Positions 1 through 9,596 of a stretch of DNA of 64,000 nucleotides are shown here, piece after piece. Numbering within the stretch: the stretch's first letter is position 1; every line of letters begins with the position of its first letter. Position numbers and translations under genes: made by a program. The DNA comes from Streptomyces leeuwenhoekii (GTDB lineage Bacteria; Actinomycetota; Actinomycetes; Streptomycetales; Streptomycetaceae), in assembly GCF_001013905.1 (NCBI RefSeq), contig NZ_LN831790.1, forward strand, positions 5,160,001 to 5,224,000, in the 5' to 3' direction. The notes under the pieces are model-generated. The model ran no database searches, was not told where the DNA came from, and saw only the letters and a program-made list of their open reading frames with translations.

Positions 1-3000
1 GCTTGGTGTCGAAGTTGGCGATGTTGTCGTCGACGTTGAGGATCAGGCAGGTGTCCTTGCCGCCGTTCTTGGGCCCGCGCAGGCCGCGGCCGATCATCTG
101 CTGGTACACGTTGGTGCTGTAGACCGGTCGTGCCACGACCACGACCCTCGTAGCGGGAGCGTCGAACCCCTGGGTGAGGACACCGTAGTTGGTGAGCACA
201 CGGATGCGGCCGTTTCTGAAGTTCTCGATCCGCGTCCTGCGGTCCTGCGTACTGGTCGTGGAGTCCACGGCGGCGGACGGTACGCCTCGGTCGTTGAGCA
301 TGGCCGCCAGGTACTTGGCATGGTCGACCGACGTGGCGAAGAGCAACGTCGGCCAGTCCGACGGCAGCGCGGCCACGGAGTCCACGATGCGCAGGCTGCG
401 CGCGTGGTCGTCGGCGAGACGTTGCTCGGCGGCACGGGACAGCATCGCCATGCGTTCCGCGTGCGTCTTCTCGTCCTGGTTCAGCGTGATCCGCCCGCCC
501 TCCAGGGTGCGGTGTTCGACCTGGGCGAGCATGCCCCACTCCTGCAGGTCGCGGTACGGGTCGCCCGACGGGAACACGCCCTCGTCGAGTCGCCGGTTGC
601 CGAAGCGGGTGATCAGCCGGCGGGTCTCGTCCTCGTTGGTGTTGCGGAACGGGGTGGCGGTCAGACCCAGCAGATGCCGACGGGTCTCGTACTGGGTCAG
701 GCCCAACAGGCCGAGGATCTCCGTGTACCGCTTGGAGATCGCGGTGTGCGCCTCGTCCACGATCACCAGGGCGGGTTCACGCAGCCACGCGTACTGGTCG
801 GCGCCCAGGCACCGCTCCAGTTTGGCGTCCGTGGCGACCACCAGATGGGGGTGATCGACGACGTTGCCGACCTCGTTGCTGCTCCACAGCCTGCTGATGG
901 TGAGCGGTCGCTCGGCCCCGACCTTGCTCCAGACGAACTTCCAGCTCTGCACGGCCTGCTCGCACAGCTCCTCGGTCTGCGCGATCCACAGCAGGGGACC
1001 CTCGAGATCGCCGACCCGCTTCACCCAGCGGATGACGGCCTCGGCGGTGACCCGTGTCTTGCCGGCGCCGGTGGGCAGGGACAACATGCCGCGTTGCGGG
1101 GCGAGCCGGTCGAGCAGGGTGGAGATGTTGCGGACCAGGTCCTCCTGGTAGTCGTGCAGCCTGGGGAAGTCCCGGGGACCCTCGACGGTCTCGAAGGGGG
1201 GCGGCGAGGGCGTCCTGGAGCCGGCGAACGTGACGGGAAGACGCAGGTCGGAGACGAACGCGATGGCGGCCGACGATCCGCCGTACGCCACCGGAGCGTT
1301 CGGGAAGCGCGCCTGGATGTCCCGCGCGTGCTGCTGGAGGACCCCGTCGCCGTGCGCGTTGAACGCCATCTGCGCGACGCGGCGGCCGGTCGGCTCCCTG
1401 CCGCCGTTCGCCTGGAGCTCGGCGTCCATCAGGCCCTCGGGAAGACCGGCCCTGAGTGCGTCCGCGCCGATCAGCAGCTCGAGTTTGGTCACGACGTCCT
1501 CGGCGTCGCGCACGGCCTTTTGCGCCGCCTTCAGGGCGCTGTCCCTGGCCATGCGGTCCTGGTGCTCCAGCACAGCGCGACAGCCGGCCGCGCCCAGTCC
1601 GAGGCCGAGCTCGCGGTCGATCAGCCGCAGCATGGGCTCCGGCTCCACGGGCACACGGATCTTGACCGTGCCGTCCTGGCGCACGGCGTCCAGGGGAGAG
1701 GCGTGCGTGCCGTTGGGCGTACGCGTGACCTCCTCCAGCTCGGCGCACCGCTGCACCGTGCTGTTCCGATTGGCGCTGTTCAGACGCTGCCGCAGGGCAG
1801 GGAACAGCTCGACGAGGGGTACCGGGTCGCCCTCGGGCACCTCGCGGGTCTCCCGGCTGATCACGTCGGCGTAGCGGAGCATGCCCCACTTCTCGACCAT
1901 CAGCTCGGCGTCCTCGGCGGTCGGCACGAGCAGGGCGGGGAGCTGTTCGGCACGCAGGGCCCGGTACTCGGCGGTACCGACGGCGAGGGTGATCTCGTCG
2001 TCGGGACGGGTGCCCCAGGTGTCGCCGATCCGGCAGCGGGTGAGGGAGTCCTCCGGGAAGTCGGCCCCGACCCGGGTCAGCATCACGTAGGTCGAACCGA
2101 CGAAGGCGTCGTCCTCGCTGTGGGACACCTTGTCCAACAGTGCGTCCCAGTGGTCGGTGGGGACCTCCTGAATGGTGCCGGGCAGCCGTAGTTTGCGGGC
2201 CTTCTCCGGGGAGATGTCGGCGACGGCCAGCACGTCGCGGTAGGCACCGAGCTGGGGGCCGACGGCCTCGGCCAGCGGCTTGAGGCCTTGGGAGGTGGCG
2301 ACCCTGCCGTACTTGCGCAGCATCCATCGGATCGGCGAGGCCACCGCCTGACGGGTGTTCGTCTGGGCGCCGAACTGGCGCGTCCAGTTGTCCACCACGG
2401 CCTCGTCCGGCAGGGCTTTCAGGAAGGCGGCGCGAGACTCCGGGGACAGCTCACGGAACAGGTGGAGAGGGCCGCCGATCGCGGCGCCCTCGACCTTCAT
2501 CCGGTTGAGCGCGGGTCGCGGGGCGTTGCTGTCCAGGTTGCGCAGGGAGGCCGCGTGGACGGCGGTGCGGTACTCCCGGAACCATTCCTCGTCCGCATGG
2601 GGCTGCACGCCGGCGGTCGGGCGGTCCCCCAGGCCGATCAGCGGGAAGAAGGACGTGTCGTCGGAGTGGAACGTCATGTCGACGGCGACGCTCGGGTCGC
2701 GCTCGGCGTCGACCACGGCACCGGGCAGCATGCAGTCCGCGACCGGCCGGAAGCGCTTGTCGGCCGTCCGTACCCGGAGGATGGTGCGAGGGTCGGGCAC
2801 CCGCTCCAGGACCTTGTGGGCCAGGCGACGGATGCCGGCCTGACGGAACAGCTCCCAGAAGCGCTTCCAGTCCGACTCCGTGTAGTGGTCGAACCCCTGG
2901 TCGAGGACGCTGACGAACCGCCCCTCGACGTCGGCCTCGCGGATGCCGAGCACGTTGAGCGCGTGCGCCAGCGACGGGTCCTGGGCGAGTTCGTCCACGA

Positions 3001-4729
3001 CGTACACCGTGGATTCGCGCAGCCCGTCCTGGTGCTCGGCCCGGCGGAACACCTTGCCGTGCACGGGGGCGACCAGCCCGTGTTCCTCGGTGAGCACGAC
3101 ACGGGCCTTGCGGGCCTCCTCGGCGAACGGCGAGTGCCTCTCCACCATGTCGGCCAGGATGCGGACGGCCACGGCCGACGCCTCGGCCGTGCCGCTCGCG
3201 ACCAAGGCCTCCAGCCATTCGCGGGCCCCGGCCCGTTCGTGTCCGGCGGCGGTGAGGATGTGCTCGACCTTGCCTGAGCGCATGACGTCGGCCTCGACGC
3301 TCGGGTGCAGCCAGTCCGAGGGACGACCGGGGCACTCGTGCCACATCCGCAGCCACCGGGTCAATTGCTTCAGGTCCCGGTCCAGCCGTGGGTGGACACG
3401 CAATCGCCGGGGGACGCGCAGGACACCGTCCTGGTCGGGCAGTGAGGGGCTCGTGGCGGCGCGAGCCCAGATCTCCCGGGTCAGGAACTCGTCGGCCCAG
3501 CTGATCGACTCCTTCACACGGCCGGGCAGCAGGGGCAGGTAGGCGGCCGGGTCCTCGGCCGGGGCCAGCGCGGGGAGGGAGTCGACGACCAGCTTCGCCG
3601 ACACCCTGATCATTTCCTGGTTGAAGGGGGAGGAGTCGAGCAGGTTCTGTCGATCCTCGTTGGTCTTCCACGCACCGTTGAGGATGCCGCTCAGCGACAT
3701 CTCGTACTTTGTGGGGAAGAAGGACCAGAACTTGCCGCGGCCGCGTGAGCGGGCCGACCTGACGTACAGGCCGCTCTCCGGGTCCTTCTCCAGCGTGGGG
3801 ACGGCCCAGGAGAGATCGAGCGTGACCCGGTCGTGCAGCTCTCCGGCGTCCGCGCGGGCCGCGGGGCCCGGCTCGTGCGTCGTGGTGAACACACGCCACC
3901 GCTCGGTGGTGACGGCCTTCCCGGTGCGCTCCTCGGTCACGGTGTGCAGGTCGCCGGACCGCTCGACGGTCAGCGTCCGGCGTGCCACGGGCCTGGGGCG
4001 GTGGTCCTCGAGCACGACCTTGGCGACGTGCGGTGAGAAGAGCTGGAACCCGACCGGGAACTCCTCGCGGGGCTCACCATGGTCCTTGCCGCGGTTGCCG
4101 TGCATGTCCCGCCCCAGCCGGTCGTCCGCCTTGGGCAGCAGCGGGAGCCGGACGACCGTGGTCGCCCAGGTCAGCAGCATGTCCAGTACGCGGTCCTTGG
4201 CCCGTTCGGCCTGCATGTCGAGTGGGCGGGCCATGCGCAGGACGGGTGCGTCGAACTCCGGGCCGTAGCGCTCCGTCACGCCGGGCACGGCCTTGATCTG
4301 CTCGTAGGACCAGGCGCGGTCGAATCCGAAACTTCCCGTGCGACTGAAGAATTCCGGCGCGTCGGTCACCACGAGGACCGACTTCACCCCGACTCCGAAC
4401 CTTCCGATCTGCCCCCCGCGCTTTTTCGACATACTCATGCGGAGAATGGTCTCCGCGCCTTCCGGGGTGACCGGGCTTCCCTCGTTGGCGCAGTACAGAT
4501 GGTTCTCCGTGAGGACTACGTGGATGCGTCCACCGGGTTCGTTCGCAATTTCGTCGGCCGCATTCTGCACGAGCTCGAAGAGCTGACGGTCACCGTATCC
4601 GCCTTGCGTGATGCGGCGTTCTCCGTTGGCATGTTCGGCGATGAGACCGGGGTCCACGGCATAAGTCTGCAAAACCCGGTCGGATTGTTCGAGGACGGTT
4701 TCGATCACCGCTGAGGGCGAGGACGGCAC
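1..4729 (-). CDS. Sacsin-like GHKL ATPase fused to DEAH superfamily-2 helicase (C-terminus off window)
   Basis: One uninterrupted minus-strand frame of at least 1576 codons runs from GTG 4729 off the left edge. AGGAG lies 10 nt before the GTG. Residues about 35-140 form a Bergerat-fold ATPase like the sacsin N-terminus: QGGYGDRQLFELVQNAADE is the N-box and GRFGVGVKS the G2 box. The next ~1000 residues have no motif I recognise. An SF2 helicase core follows: LPTGAGKT (Walker A, about 1218-1225), VIVDEAHT (motif II, about 1325), GLTATPFRNT (motif III) and QMIGRGLRG (motif VI, about 1550). The protein should couple ATP-driven clamping to DNA translocation, plausibly as the effector or sensor of the neighbouring methylation island. 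It is divergent from the HTH-ATPase gene. The antisense strand also stays open over long stretches, but the motifs are all in this frame. The domain call is firm; the biological role is inferred. Confidence 0.9.
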   Translation of the reverse strand, partial: MPSSPSAVIETVLEQSDRVLQTYAVDPGLIAEHANGERRITQGGYGDRQLFELVQNAADEIANEPGGRIHVVLTENHLYCANEGSPVTPEGAETILRMSMSKKRGGQIGRFGVGVKSVLVVTDAPEFFSRTGSFGFDRAWSYEQIKAVPGVTERYGPEFDAPVLRMARPLDMQAERAKDRVLDMLLTWATTVVRLPLLPKADDRLGRDMHGNRGKDHGEPREEFPVGFQLFSPHVAKVVLEDHRPRPVARRTLTVERSGDLHTVTEERTGKAVTTERWRVFTTTHEPGPAARADAGELHDRVTLDLSWAVPTLEKDPESGLYVRSARSRGRGKFWSFFPTKYEMSLSGILNGAWKTNEDRQNLLDSSPFNQEMIRVSAKLVVDSLPALAPAEDPAAYLPLLPGRVKESISWADEFLTREIWARAATSPSLPDQDGVLRVPRRLRVHPRLDRDLKQLTRWLRMWHECPGRPSDWLHPSVEADVMRSGKVEHILTAAGHERAGAREWLEALVASGTAEASAVAVRILADMVERHSPFAEEARKARVVLTEEHGLVAPVHGKVFRRAEHQDGLRESTVYVVDELAQDPSLAHALNVLGIREADVEGRFVSVLDQGFDHYTESDWKRFWELFRQAGIRRLAHKVLERVPDPRTILRVRTADKRFRPVADCMLPGAVVDAERDPSVAVDMTFHSDDTSFFPLIGLGDRPTAGVQPHADEEWFREYRTAVHAASLRNLDSNAPRPALNRMKVEGAAIGGPLHLFRELSPESRAAFLKALPDEAVVDNWTRQFGAQTNTRQAVASPIRWMLRKYGRVATSQGLKPLAEAVGPQLGAYRDVLAVADISPEKARKLRLPGTIQEVPTDHWDALLDKVSHSEDDAFVGSTYVMLTRVGADFPEDSLTRCRIGDTWGTRPDDEITLAVGTAEYRALRAEQLPALLVPTAEDAELMVEKWGMLRYADVISRETREVPEGDPVPLVELFPALRQRLNSANRNSTVQRCAELEEVTRTPNGTHASPLDAVRQDGTVKIRVPVEPEPMLRLIDRELGLGLGAAGCRAVLEHQDRMARDSALKAAQKAVRDAEDVVTKLELLIGADALRAGLPEGLMDAELQANGGREPTGRRVAQMAFNAHGDGVLQQHARDIQARFPNAPVAYGGSSAAIAFVSDLRLPVTFAGSRTPSPPPFETVEGPRDFPRLHDYQEDLVRNISTLLDRLAPQRGMLSLPTGAGKTRVTAEAVIRWVKRVGDLEGPLLWIAQTEELCEQAVQSWKFVWSKVGAERPLTISRLWSSNEVGNVVDHPHLVVATDAKLERCLGADQYAWLREPALVIVDEAHTAISKRYTEILGLLGLTQYETRRHLLGLTATPFRNTNEDETRRLITRFGNRRLDEGVFPSGDPYRDLQEWGMLAQVEHRTLEGGRITLNQDEKTHAERMAMLSRAAEQRLADDHARSLRIVDSVAALPSDWPTLLFATSVDHAKYLAAMLNDRGVPSAAVDSTTSTQDRRTRIENFRNGRIRVLTNYGVLTQGFDAPATRVVVVARPVYSTNVYQQMIGRGLRGPKNGGKDTCLILNVDDNIANFDTK

Positions 4730-4883
4730 GATTGCTGCGCTCCTGGGTGTCGGGTGGCTGGAAGTGGGACGGGCCAGCCCGCCGGCTGTGCGAGCCGGCC
4801 CGTCGTTCATCGCGCGCTGGAGGTCGAAGCGTCTCGCCACATGGACGAGTACGCACAGGTCATACGGATGGAGCCCCTTGACG

Positions 4884-5384
4884 TCAGGTGACGGGAGGGC
4901 TCTCGTCCGGCAGCGTCTGCACCGCCTTGGCCCGCTCAGGAAAACCAGCGAGGAAGTCATCCTCGGACATGTCGTGCCGATTCAGAACATCCGCTACTTC
5001 GGCCTTGCTCGCCGCAAACCGAATATCCAATTCAGTCGCGCCGCGCTCCCGCTGAGAGAGCAGCAACGGGCAACAGTCGTCCTCGTTCAACGAATTCCCA
5101 CCCCTGCCGAAAAAAGTGCTCTGCTTCGCGTCAGGGGTGTAATCGGGCCACGCCCCGTGAAGCGAATGTTTCATGTTGCGGGATTTTGCTCCCGCCGATG
5201 ACGGTAGCGGCTGGATCCCCCCGACCGCCAGGTCTTTCAAAAAACGTTTCCCCATGCGGTCGTTGGCCGGATGGGGGCATACTCCTGCCCGGGTCGCACG
5301 GCCCCGGACGGCCCGGTTCGCGAGCGAGTCGGCTTTTCCAACATGACGAATGTAGCGGGCATCCGAGGCTTGGGCAAGGAGCAA
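4884..5384 (-). CDS. Hypothetical small protein or decayed gene beside the island
   Basis: A 166-codon minus-strand frame starting at TTG 5384, with a purine-rich AAGGAAAG about 6 nt upstream. The frame stays open further upstream without a better start, and an ATG at 5174 would give 96 residues. The C-terminal half (ELDIRFAASKAEVADVLNRH and on) is charged and helix-like as in a real protein. Third-position GC is clearly lower than in the neighbouring genes, which fits foreign or decaying DNA. No family is recognised. It lies on the same strand as the helicase-ATPase gene and 155 bp before it, so it could be a small leading gene of that unit or the remnant of a longer gene. Coding status is uncertain. 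Confidence 0.35.
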   Translation of the reverse strand: MLLAQASDARYIRHVGKADSLANRAVRGRATRAGVCPHPANDRMGKRFLKDLAVGGIQPLPSSAGAKSRNMKHSLHGAWPDYTPDAKQSTFFGRGGNSLNEDDCCPLLLSQRERGATELDIRFAASKAEVADVLNRHDMSEDDFLAGFPERAKAVQTLPDESPPVT

Positions 5385-5514
5385 CTCCCTTTCCTTCGTG
5401 GAGAGTTGCAGCCTCCGTTTGTGTGGAACGAACGCAAGTGAATGAAAGGGGCATATGGGATCTTCCGCTCTGGTCGACTGAGTCTGCGGCGGACCCCTGC
5501 CCAGTTAACTGTTG

Positions 5515-5538
5515 GTTGACGTGATCGCGATCGTCAAC
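5515..5538. promoter_or_regulatory. Inverted-repeat operator candidate for the HTH-ATPase gene
   Basis: GTTGACG-N10-CGTCAAC, a perfect 7-bp inverted repeat whose spacer contains the smaller palindrome ATCGCGAT (5524-5531). It lies 40 bp before the preferred GTG start at 5578 and includes a TTGACG that could serve as a -35 element. Its position, just upstream of a gene whose product begins with a helix-turn-helix, suggests autoregulation. Binding is inferred. Confidence 0.5.
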
Positions 5539-5577
5539 TTAGCCTTCTCGGACGACCCGAGGAAGAGCAGGTGGCGT

Positions 5578-7722
5578 GTGGAGACAGGTGAGGAGTTCGG
5601 GCCGTGGCTGGCCCGGCAGCTCAAGCTCGCGGGGAAGACGCAGGCAGAACTGGCCAAGGAGCTCGGGCTGACCCGAGCTGCCGTCTCCGCGTGGATCGCC
5701 GGACGGTCGACTCCGCGCCCGACCGTGATGACGGAGATCGCCAAGGCGTTGGGTACGGACGTCGGTACGGTGCACACCCGCACCACCGACACCCGAGCCG
5801 GCCTCCCCGTCACCTGGTACCACCGCCCCGGCTATCCCGACGGCGGTCGTGACCTCGGCAATGCCGCGGCGTTCGCCTTCGATGCCGACGTCCAGGTCCT
5901 CGCGCGCGAGACGTGTCAGAACAGTCTCGACGAGCGGCTGGTGGAGAACGGCCGTCCGGTGCGTGTCCGCTACACCCTGCACGAGCTGACGGGTGAGCAC
6001 CTGGACGCCTTCCGCGAGGCGATCCTCTGGAACGACCTCTTCCCGCACTACTCCGCCGTCTCGGAGCTGGCCGGCAATCAGAAGGTCGGCCGGGTCGTCG
6101 ACGCCGGTGTGCGCGACATGTACGAGAAGGGCCGCCTGGTCCTGCTGCGCGTCGACGACTACAACGCCTCCGGGCTCACCGGCGACGACTACGCGGACGG
6201 CAAGTTCGCCGCCGTCGTCCGGCGCCAGCTCGAGAGCCTGAAATCCGGCCCGGCCGCCGGTGGTTCATACGGCTTGGGCAAAGCGACGCTGTGGGCGACC
6301 AGCGCTCTCGGCCTCGTGCTCATCAACTCCACCCTGTCCGTGCCGCACGAGGGACGTACCGAGCGACGGGTGATCGGCCGTCTCGAACTGCCCTGGCGGG
6401 AGGTCGACGGACGCGCCTATGCGGGACCCGCCTGGTTCGGGCGTCCCGACCCCGACACACCGGGCGCGGAGGTCGCCCGTTCCTGGTGGGCGGACGAGGA
6501 GACCGTGGCCCGCCTGCATCTGAGCCGGGAGGGTGACGAGCCCGGTACGTCCTTTCTCATCGTGGGCGCACATGACGTGGCCAGCCTTGAAGGGGATGCG
6601 TACGACCAGGACGGGAGGCTTCGCGACGAGGAGGGGCCCGAGGACACGCGCGACATCGAGAGGATGCACGGTCGTCTGGTCGAGGCGCTGGGCCGCGACT
6701 TCTGGGCGGCCATGATCGGTGGGGGTGGCCGACTCCCGTTGTTGGAAGCCTCGGTCCGCGCTCTGCGCAACGGCGAGGAGGTCGTGCCCGAGACGAAGGT
6801 GGACCCGTCCGTCGAGCAGCCGTCCCGCACCCGCGCCCTGCGGGCCCACTACGAGGGCACCACGGTGGACCGGCTCACCGAGTCCGGTCAGGTGGCCTCG
6901 AGGTACGTTCCGTTGAAACTCCCGCTGACCGGTGGCGCCCGCGGGACGCTCGGCACCCATCAGGCGGTCCTCCTGGTCACCGAGGCAGCAGGCGACAAGG
7001 ACACTCCCAAGAACCAGGTGCACTCGCTGCGCGGCAACCGTATGACGGTCAGGAAGGCCACGGTTCCGAACCTGCCGCTCGGCACCAACCCCTTCCAGGC
7101 CGTCCTCCTGGTCGGCGAGGCCGCCGGCGAGTCGGCCCCCTTCGCGAAGGAGGCCGAAGAGTTCCTGCGTGCGGCGGAACCGCCCGAGCACGACCGGTGG
7201 GGGCAGACGGAGGAGCTGACCCTGCGCTGGTCCCCTTCCGCCTATCGACGGATCAACAATTTGACGACCGAAGTCAACAGCGCGGTCAGGGAACTCGTCG
7301 TCCGTCCGAAGCGCGGCGGAGGCGGAGGCGGCGAGGCTCTCCGCAAGGCGCTGACCGTCAAGAGCCGACCCAAGGCCAAGGTGCCCACCGGTCCGGTGGT
7401 GCCGGCGCTGGACGGGCTCGAGGCGACGATCGGCGACCAGGGGGAGTGGCTGATCGCGGCGGAGGTGAGCATCCCGCGCGGTGACGAGATCGTCCCGATG
7501 GTGCCGGTCGCCCAGTTGGACGTCCATTCCGGGGGACGCCCGCGACTCGACTGGGCCGAACTCGTCGCAGTGGAGGGCTGCGAGGTGGAGAACGGAACCC
7601 TGCGTTTCCCGCCCGGGACACGCCGCGCGAAGTTCCGGGGAGCCACCGACGTCTCCAGCCACCCGGTGAGGACCGCGCTCACCCGCCTCGTCCTCGAACT
7701 GCGTGCCGGCAAGGGGGCGTGA
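5578..7722 (+). CDS. XRE-type HTH fused to GHKL ATPase
   Basis: About 714 residues from GTG 5578, which has GGAAGAG 10 nt upstream. An in-frame TTG at 5512 would add 22 residues but has no ribosome site and would place the inverted repeat inside the gene. Residues ~5-60 are an XRE-like helix-turn-helix (KTQAELAKELGLTRAAVSAW). A GHKL ATPase follows: N-box RETCQNSLDE, a D-x-N-x-x-GL-like G1 box (RVDDYNASGL) and G2 box GGSYGLGKATLW. The ~400-residue C-terminal part is not recognised and contains a Gly-rich linker near residue 580. The gene heads a tight plus-strand operon (3-nt gap, then a 4-nt overlap). It probably senses or controls the island while using ATP-driven dimerisation. It is the second of three GHKL ATPases here. 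Confidence 0.8.
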   Translation: METGEEFGPWLARQLKLAGKTQAELAKELGLTRAAVSAWIAGRSTPRPTVMTEIAKALGTDVGTVHTRTTDTRAGLPVTWYHRPGYPDGGRDLGNAAAFAFDADVQVLARETCQNSLDERLVENGRPVRVRYTLHELTGEHLDAFREAILWNDLFPHYSAVSELAGNQKVGRVVDAGVRDMYEKGRLVLLRVDDYNASGLTGDDYADGKFAAVVRRQLESLKSGPAAGGSYGLGKATLWATSALGLVLINSTLSVPHEGRTERRVIGRLELPWREVDGRAYAGPAWFGRPDPDTPGAEVARSWWADEETVARLHLSREGDEPGTSFLIVGAHDVASLEGDAYDQDGRLRDEEGPEDTRDIERMHGRLVEALGRDFWAAMIGGGGRLPLLEASVRALRNGEEVVPETKVDPSVEQPSRTRALRAHYEGTTVDRLTESGQVASRYVPLKLPLTGGARGTLGTHQAVLLVTEAAGDKDTPKNQVHSLRGNRMTVRKATVPNLPLGTNPFQAVLLVGEAAGESAPFAKEAEEFLRAAEPPEHDRWGQTEELTLRWSPSAYRRINNLTTEVNSAVRELVVRPKRGGGGGGEALRKALTVKSRPKAKVPTGPVVPALDGLEATIGDQGEWLIAAEVSIPRGDEIVPMVPVAQLDVHSGGRPRLDWAELVAVEGCEVENGTLRFPPGTRRAKFRGATDVSSHPVRTALTRLVLELRAGKGA

Positions 7723-7725
7723 CGC

Positions 7726-8721
7726 GTGAAGATCTATCCGTACAAGCGACTCACCCGCCCGATCACGCTCAGAGTGACGTCGGTCTCCCTCAAGCTCTCC
7801 GACGGGACCCGTGACCCACTGGACACCAGCGCCTACTCGACCCAGGAGCAGACCGTCGCCCTCGGTGTCGCGGGCCACACGGACTGGGTGACCGCCACGA
7901 TCGGTCTCTCGGCCACACTGCCCCCCGGTGCCGACGGCCCGGACGCGACCTGGTCCGATCTGAGTGTGCTCGCCGTGTTGACCGACGGTGAGACCAACGT
8001 CCGTACCTCTGCGGCTCTCATACGGGACGCGGAGGGCAACCGAGACTGGTCGGGCACCGTGGAGGTGCGCCGCGACGACCACCTGGGCCGAGCGTCCCTC
8101 GCCGTCTACGCCGTCGGGACGGTCGACGGAGTGGCGGGCCGGTCGATCGCCGAGACCGACCGGAGCTGGGTCGTCGACACCGTCTCCGACGAGCCGGTCA
8201 GGGGTCTGCGCCTGGATGTCCAGAAGGCGTCGTTCAGCAAGAGCTCCAGGGAATGGCTCCGGGCCTACGCCGACGCTCCTTGGTTGGTGGACACCACGGC
8301 ACGGGTTCCCACGGTGTTCGTCAACACCGACATCGACGGGATCGTCGGGCTGTTGGACAGCAACGGCTCCGGTGTGGACAGCAAGGTGCGTGACCTCCTC
8401 GTCGCCCAGATGGCCACGGACGTGTGGACGGCGGTGTTCCACGGTGCCATCGGCGACCTGGAGGTGGAACCCGGCGGCAATCCCGTCTTCCCGACCGACT
8501 GGCAGGGCGAGGTGCTGAGGGAGATGCTCCCGGACGTCGTCCCCGGCGTACACGTAGAGGAGGCTCTGCGCCAGGTCCACCGCCGACGCACCGGTGAGGC
8601 GGGTTGGGGCGAGCTTCAGACACGCATCCATTACGCGGCGATCCGACGAGCGGAGGCCGCCAGGGCGGTGGGCTTCGCCATCCGCGCTCTGGAACGGACG
8701 AACAGGGAGAGCGAGACGTGA
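7726..8721 (+). CDS. Island protein of unknown function
   Basis: 331 residues from GTG 7726, three bases after the stop of the HTH-ATPase gene, so very likely co-translated. The N-terminal ~150 residues are beta-rich and contain repeated short hydrophobic strands. The C-terminal ~130 residues look helical, with WRELQTR-like amphipathic stretches. No signal peptide, membrane segment or catalytic motif is seen. The stop overlaps the next start by four bases. Close coupling to an HTH-ATPase and a third unknown gene suggests the three products form one complex. I do not recognise the family. Confidence 0.75.
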   Translation: MKIYPYKRLTRPITLRVTSVSLKLSDGTRDPLDTSAYSTQEQTVALGVAGHTDWVTATIGLSATLPPGADGPDATWSDLSVLAVLTDGETNVRTSAALIRDAEGNRDWSGTVEVRRDDHLGRASLAVYAVGTVDGVAGRSIAETDRSWVVDTVSDEPVRGLRLDVQKASFSKSSREWLRAYADAPWLVDTTARVPTVFVNTDIDGIVGLLDSNGSGVDSKVRDLLVAQMATDVWTAVFHGAIGDLEVEPGGNPVFPTDWQGEVLREMLPDVVPGVHVEEALRQVHRRRTGEAGWGELQTRIHYAAIRRAEAARAVGFAIRALERTNRESET

Positions 8722-9581
8722 TCACCCAGCCCCACCACGTGCCGGAGCGTCTCGCGCTGCTTCCCAGCTCGGCCGCGGACCCCTTCCTCACCGAGGGCCT
8801 GCTCAGGGGCGAGGAGGTCCACAGCGGCATCGACCTCGCCAAGGTCGTCGAGCCTCTGCCCGAGGACGACGCCAGGTGGTGGGTCGAGCCGGTCCGCAGC
8901 CTGGTGGAGGACGCCATGTTCGCCTTCGACAAGGAGCGTACGAAGGCCGACGCCTGGCTCGCGCCTCGGCTCCACGCGACGCTGCGTCTGACGCGGCGGG
9001 AGGCGGCGGACAAGCGGCTGTGGAACCACCTGGCGCTGGCCGTCGCTCCCGACTATGTCGTGTGGCGGCATTTCTCGGAGCCGACTCTACGCGTTGCCGC
9101 CGAGCGCTTTCAGGGTCCCGCGTATCGGCAGTGCTTCTCCCGCCTGTGGTGGGCGGCCGAGCTCTTCCGGAACGGGCCGGACTACGAACCAGTCGTCATG
9201 GCTTGTGGCAACCAGGATTTGATCCACAGCGTTCTCCGAATGGACTTCATCGACCACCGCCCCACGGCCCAGGCCTTGGTTTGCCTGCTGAAGGACGGAA
9301 AGATCACAACTGGGCGGGAGGTCAACGGCTTGAGCGTCGCCATCACAGCGGCCGGTGCGACCGTGATCTACGACGCCCTTGCACCCGACGAGCCCAGGGA
9401 CCCCGCCCGCCTGCGCGACTGGATCGAGGAGGCGCAGTCGGCGCCACCGGTCTCACGCCACCAGCTCCCGGAGGGACCCGACGAGGAGCCCGTCCCCGAG
9501 GAGTCCGTGGTCGCCCTCACCGACTACTTCACGGAGCTGTTCGAAACCGCTCCGGTCAGGGGTCGAAAGAGCGAGGACTGA
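8718..9581 (+). CDS. Island protein resembling the DUF6339 family
   Basis: 287 residues from GTG 8718, overlapping the previous stop as GTGA. The centre (LWNHLALAVAPDYVVWRHF followed by RLWWAAELFRNG) has the aromatic pattern I associate with DUF6339 proteins, which sit in similar actinobacterial islands; that assignment is from memory and moderate. No enzymatic motif is visible. The last ~40 residues are acidic and proline-rich. It ends 15 bp from the convergent stop of the methyltransferase, so the two operons meet tail to tail and must share any terminator in or beyond that gap. Confidence 0.7.
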   Translation: MITQPHHVPERLALLPSSAADPFLTEGLLRGEEVHSGIDLAKVVEPLPEDDARWWVEPVRSLVEDAMFAFDKERTKADAWLAPRLHATLRLTRREAADKRLWNHLALAVAPDYVVWRHFSEPTLRVAAERFQGPAYRQCFSRLWWAAELFRNGPDYEPVVMACGNQDLIHSVLRMDFIDHRPTAQALVCLLKDGKITTGREVNGLSVAITAAGATVIYDALAPDEPRDPARLRDWIEEAQSAPPVSRHQLPEGPDEEPVPEESVVALTDYFTELFETAPVRGRKSED

Positions 9582-9596
9582 CACGGCGACGGCGAG

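Noticed and set aside
320..2191. 623-codon plus-strand open frame
   Set aside because: Antisense to the helicase domain of the giant minus-strand gene, which has all helicase motifs in frame; this frame has none.
777..2327. 516-codon minus-strand frame within the giant gene
   Set aside because: Arg/Gly-rich composition typical of a wrong frame in high-GC DNA; out of phase with the motif-bearing frame.
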